A stretch of 8,641 nucleotides of DNA from Xanthobacteraceae bacterium (GTDB lineage Bacteria; Pseudomonadota; Alphaproteobacteria; Rhizobiales; Xanthobacteraceae): contig JASHYD010001007.1 of assembly GCA_030043175.1 (NCBI GenBank), positions 1-8,641 of the forward strand, read 5' to 3'. A model generated the notes under the pieces. The model made no database searches, was not told the DNA's origin, and saw only the letters and a list, made by a program, of their open reading frames with translations. The translations under genes were made by a program, and so were the position numbers. Every line of letters starts with the position of its first letter. The stretch's first letter is position 1. Of this stretch, positions 6,318 through 8,641 are shown piece after piece.

Positions 6318-6358
6318 ATGGGAGACAAAGCCCACGCGCAGCTTTGTTAGGAGACAAA
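6318..6358 (+). promoter_or_regulatory. Structured leader with repeat and possible leader peptide upstream of HTH gene
   Basis: GGAGACAAA occurs twice (6321-6329 and 6350-6358). The second copy carries the AGGAG ribosome site of the gene at 6365. Between them ACAAAGC (6325-6331) and GCTTTGT (6341-6347) form a perfect seven-base stem with a nine-base loop, ending two bases before that AGGAG. A tiny frame MGDKAHAQLC (6318-6350) spans the stem and ends with its TAG overlapping the ribosome site. It has no ribosome site of its own beyond the preceding T-rich terminator tail. Translational control of the HTH gene is possible but is inference only. Confidence 0.35.
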
Positions 6359-6364
6359 ATAGAC

Positions 6365-6658
6365 ATGCAGGAAGCGATAGCGGTGAAGGGGACGGGTGAA
6401 CCACCCGCCAAACCAATCCCAATCGGCGCAACCCATCGGCTCGACGCCCTCGGCCAGCTACTTTATGGCGAACATTGGATCGTGCCTATGGCTAGAGATC
6501 TCAAGATTTGCCCGGATACGATCACCGAGTGGGCGTTGGGCAAGTGCCAATTACCGCCCGATAATCCCATCTTCGGGGCGCTCGCTGTCTTGGTTCACTA
6601 TCATGACAAAGGTCTCGTTAAGGCGCGTCAGATCATGGACCGACACCGGGGCGCCTGA
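6365..6658 (+). CDS. Small helix-turn-helix protein
   Basis: Predicted DNA-binding protein of 97 residues. After a Pro-rich N-terminal tail, LDALGQLLYGEHWIVPMARDLKICPDTITEWALGK (residues about 26-60) reads as a helix-turn-helix of the phage-repressor/XRE-like type. LARDLGV-like first helix, DTITEW recognition helix and a following Gly-Lys are all recognisable. The rest (HYHDKGLVKARQIMDRH) is helical. Small proteins with an LYG-x-x-W followed by such an HTH are common in rhizobia, with no assigned role that I know of. The ATG at 6365 has AGGAG 11 bases upstream (6349-6353). The frame is open much further upstream, but it crosses the terminator at 6281-6306, so this internal start is preferred. 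It may be an accessory or prophage-derived regulator. Confidence 0.65.
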   Translation: MQEAIAVKGTGEPPAKPIPIGATHRLDALGQLLYGEHWIVPMARDLKICPDTITEWALGKCQLPPDNPIFGALAVLVHYHDKGLVKARQIMDRHRGA

Positions 6659-6911
6659 TTGGGCCGCAAGCCGGCTCAGGCACAAGCCAGCTCAGGAACG
6701 GGATCTGTCGCCGAAGATTCGCTGATCTGCCGAAGATCCGGGCACAATCACGCCTATTTGCCCGCCACCTGCAACAGCACGCATGGCAGCGCAGCCCGCT
6801 CGCGGCTTACCGTTTGATCCTCAGGTGCACCGGATAAGGCGAGAACAACGCGTCATGGATTGATCGATCTACTTCGTCCAATGTCCAAGCAAGTCAATTC
6901 TCCAAGCTGTA
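6659..6911. other. Short gap, nothing recognised
   Basis: About 250 bases between the HTH gene and the transposase remnant. It begins with a small direct duplication: AAGCCGGCTCAGG (6668-6680) is repeated almost exactly as AAGCCAGCTCAGG (6684-6696). I see no gene, and no T-tailed hairpin ends the HTH gene. Confidence 0.4.
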
Positions 6912-7106
6912 TCATGCGCTTATGCGATTCACCATCGCTTGATTATGGCAACCAGGTATCGGCGAAACGGCATTGACCGGCGCAATCTCGGTCCGATTCT
7001 AAAGCAGATCGCGGAGGCCGCTGTAAGGGGCGGGGAGGTCGTCTGCTCGAACTCAAATGTCGAGGCCGATCACGTCCATTTGCTGATCGCCCTGCCGCCA
7101 ATTTGG
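6912..7106 (+). pseudogene. Decayed IS200/IS605-family TnpA (HUH Y1 transposase) fragment
   Basis: The plus-strand frame reads YAIHHRLIMATRYRRNGI and then EADHVHLLIALPP, the two best-conserved parts of the IS200/IS605 single-strand transposase. DHVH supplies the HUH metal-binding histidines. After LIALPP the frame departs from the family. A one-base deletion near 7103 would restore the expected NL-V continuation. Upstream, an ATG at 6881 (MSK) lies in another frame, so a second shift precedes the fragment. The region carrying the catalytic tyrosine is not recognisable. AAACGC/GCGTTT (7199-7214) with a four-base loop might be a leftover end hairpin, but this is weak. It is non-functional as it stands. 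Confidence 0.65.
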
Positions 7107-7298
7107 TGCTGCATCCGTGTGGTGGGCCACATATCGGTCCTGAAGCAAGACAGCAACCGGACAATCCAGAGTAACGGTGGCGCCCTTCACCACCAGCCAA
7201 ACGCTAAAGCGTTTCCGGCTGGAGCGCTGGGCGCCAAACTCAGGTAGACTGCCAACTGCTGCAGCTTGCCCACTGTGCAAGGTTTAAAGAACGCCAAC

Positions 7299-8276
7299 AT
7301 GCTGACTCGTCGCACCCTCCTTGCGGCCTCGGCCGCTGCGGTCGCCGGCGCTGCGCTGCGCGGCCAGGCGCAGACGTTAAAAAAGACCCTGCACATCGTC
7401 GTCGGATTTCCGGCCGGCGGGGCGACCGATCTGATTGCCCGTATCCTGGCCGAAAGATTACGCGGCCGCTACGCGCCCGCCGTAATCGTCGAGAACAAGC
7501 CGGGCGGCGCGGCCCGGGTTGCGGTCGATTACATCAAGAATGCGGAGCCGGACGGAAGCGAATTTCTGTTCACGCCGGATTTTCCGATCACCGTATATCC
7601 GCACAGCTTCCGCCGGCTGAGCTACGATCCGTTGCGCGACCTCGTGCCAGTTGCTCCGGTATCGCGATCAACCTTGACGTTCGTGATCGGCCCCGCAGTG
7701 CCTCCTGAGGTCACCTCGCTCAAGGAATTCATCGCCTGGTGCAGGCTCAATCCCGACAAGGCCATCTTCGCCACCACTGCGGCCGGCGGCACCCCGCATT
7801 TCGTCGGCGTCATGCTGGCGAACGCAGCCGACGTCGATTTGAGCCCGGTGCACTACCGCGGCGGCGCTCCCGCTTTGCAGGACCTCATCGGCGGCCATGT
7901 TCCGGCGAGCGTTAATCCGATCGGCGAGACATTTCCCCAGGCCGCATCCGGAAAAGTCCGCATTTTGGCGGTGGCGAGCGCGCAGCGGTCGAGATTCCTC
8001 CCCGATGTTCCGACCATGCGCGAGGTCGGCTATGACGTCGTCGTCGAAACCTGGCTTGGCGCATTCGTGCCCGCCAAGACGCCGCCCGTGGCGGTGCGGG
8101 CGCTCAACGCAGCGATCAGCGACGCCGTCAGCTCACCCGAGATGATCGAAAGTCTTGCCAAGATCGGCAATGACACGAAATTCCACTCACCCGATGAATT
8201 CGCCGCCACCGTCAGAGCCGACTTGGAACGCTGGGGCCCCGTCGTGAAGGCGTCGGGCTTCGTGGCCGACGAATAG
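7299..8276 (+). CDS. Tripartite tricarboxylate transporter substrate-binding protein (Bug family)
   Basis: Periplasmic receptor of 325 residues, the usual size for Bug proteins, which bind organic acids or small polar compounds for TctAB-type transporters. The N-terminus MLTRRTLLAASAAAVAGAAL is a twin-arginine-type signal, with likely cleavage near QAQ (23-25). Conserved parts follow in order: VVGFPAGGATDLIARILAE (34-52, ligand-binding loop), VENKPGGAARVAVDYI, HYRGGAPALQDLIGGHV, ASGKVRILAVAS and LPDVPTMREVGYDVVVETW. The C-terminus is a helical block. TctA and TctB membrane genes are not visible, which is normal because most rhizobial Bug genes are orphans. The start at 7299 is chosen because it begins the signal peptide; a TTG at 7266 would add 11 unconvincing residues. 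The ribosome site is weak (AAAGA about 8 bases upstream). The ligand cannot be predicted from sequence. Confidence 0.93.
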   Translation: MLTRRTLLAASAAAVAGAALRGQAQTLKKTLHIVVGFPAGGATDLIARILAERLRGRYAPAVIVENKPGGAARVAVDYIKNAEPDGSEFLFTPDFPITVYPHSFRRLSYDPLRDLVPVAPVSRSTLTFVIGPAVPPEVTSLKEFIAWCRLNPDKAIFATTAAGGTPHFVGVMLANAADVDLSPVHYRGGAPALQDLIGGHVPASVNPIGETFPQAASGKVRILAVASAQRSRFLPDVPTMREVGYDVVVETWLGAFVPAKTPPVAVRALNAAISDAVSSPEMIESLAKIGNDTKFHSPDEFAATVRADLERWGPVVKASGFVADE

Positions 8277-8641
8277 AGAACAGAGTAGCAGACCGAAGCA
8301 ATCTCAATGAGATAGGCGAGCTACCCGGGCTTAACAGCCCCTTTGACCACAAAAGGGAATTTTCTGGACCGGCTAATTTGACCAAATCACACTTGAGCGG
8401 GTGTGGTTGCGGTATTTCGAGACGGGCGGGTTGCGCTGCTCTTGACTGGAGAATTAGCTGTGATTCCTTGCCTGTACAACGCGAATCACTAGGAGCCTGT
8501 CCGAGTAATCGGAAAACGTGGAGTCGCTGGGAATGGAATTCTCATTGTTGGTCGTTTCCAGAATGATGATGCAAAATTCGACTCCTCTTCTCGGCTTCGG
8601 TGGAATCAAATTCTCGTCGAAGTTGGTGATCACGAATATTC
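8277..8641. other. Terminal gap, AT-richer, no supported gene
   Basis: This stretch of 365 bases after the Bug gene has no convincing frame. Besides the hairpins at 8327-8357 it holds a palindromic element, GTGATTC (8460-8466) and GAATCAC (8483-8489), immediately followed by CTAG and then GGAGCCTGTCCGAGTAAT (8492-8509). The last 120 bases are visibly poorer in G/C than the genes to the left. The CCTGTCCGAG stretch looks like a terminal inverted repeat of an insertion sequence, possibly IS1182-like from memory, but no transposase is seen before the edge. Confidence 0.35.
8327..8363 (+). terminator. Weak candidate terminator after the Bug gene
   Basis: Two small hairpins sit 50-80 bases past the stop: GGGCT/AGCCC (8327-8340, loop TAAC) and CCCTTT/AAAGGG (8339-8357, loop of seven), the second followed by AATTTTC. 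They overlap, so only one can form at a time. The stems are short and the T tract is poor, so termination here is plausible rather than clear. Confidence 0.3.

Noticed and set aside
5867..6658. One long plus-strand frame including the HTH protein
   Set aside because: It crosses a perfect Rho-independent terminator and lacks a ribosome site, whereas the internal ATG at 6365 has one. The upstream part shows no domain.
8378..8566. Plus-strand frame of 62 codons at the right end
   Set aside because: No ribosome site or known motif. It runs through a palindrome and a possible IS border, and its composition is not gene-like.

Overview
The window looks like an accessory stretch of a high-GC alphaproteobacterial chromosome, most likely a Bradyrhizobium-type member of the Hyphomicrobiales. 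This rests on overall base composition and on how the recognisable proteins read; no 16S or other phylogenetic marker is present. No rRNA, tRNA or CRISPR array was seen.

Left block (1-3104). A periplasmic PQQ-dependent alcohol dehydrogenase of the methanol/ethanol family runs off the left edge on the minus strand (<1..989). Its transcriptional upstream neighbour, also on the minus strand, is a Tat-type secreted Rieske [2Fe-2S] protein (1183..1737). A roughly 680-base spacer with no convincing gene separates them from a divergent, secreted jelly-roll protein (2418..3104). This resembles the domain I recall in front of gluconolactonase/SMP-30 proteins. Together they suggest periplasmic oxidation of an alcohol or sugar-type substrate, with the Rieske protein as a possible electron carrier. 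The last complete codons of the dehydrogenase carry the Asp-x-Asp pattern that, in XoxF and PedH enzymes, goes with lanthanide rather than calcium as cofactor. This is the most interesting signal in the window.

Middle block (3105-5650). About 800 bases without a supported gene hold an imperfect inverted repeat and an unexplained open stretch. An intact site-2-protease-family (M50) membrane metalloprotease follows (3902..4594). A further gap of about 650 bases contains a frameshifted remnant of a group II intron reverse transcriptase. A minus-strand ModE-type winged-helix regulator without ligand-binding domains (5243..5650) closes the block.

Right block (5651-8641). This is a mosaic. It has a doubtful minus-strand reading frame interrupted by one in-frame stop, a textbook Rho-independent terminator (6281-6306), and a small helix-turn-helix protein (6365..6658) behind an unusual structured leader. 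It also has a decayed IS200/IS605-type TnpA (about 6912..7106) and an intact periplasmic solute receptor of the tripartite tricarboxylate transporter (Bug) family (7299..8276). The last 365 bases are AT-richer, with hairpins and a possible insertion-sequence end. Two broken mobile-element genes and long non-coding gaps indicate a region shaped by insertion and decay.
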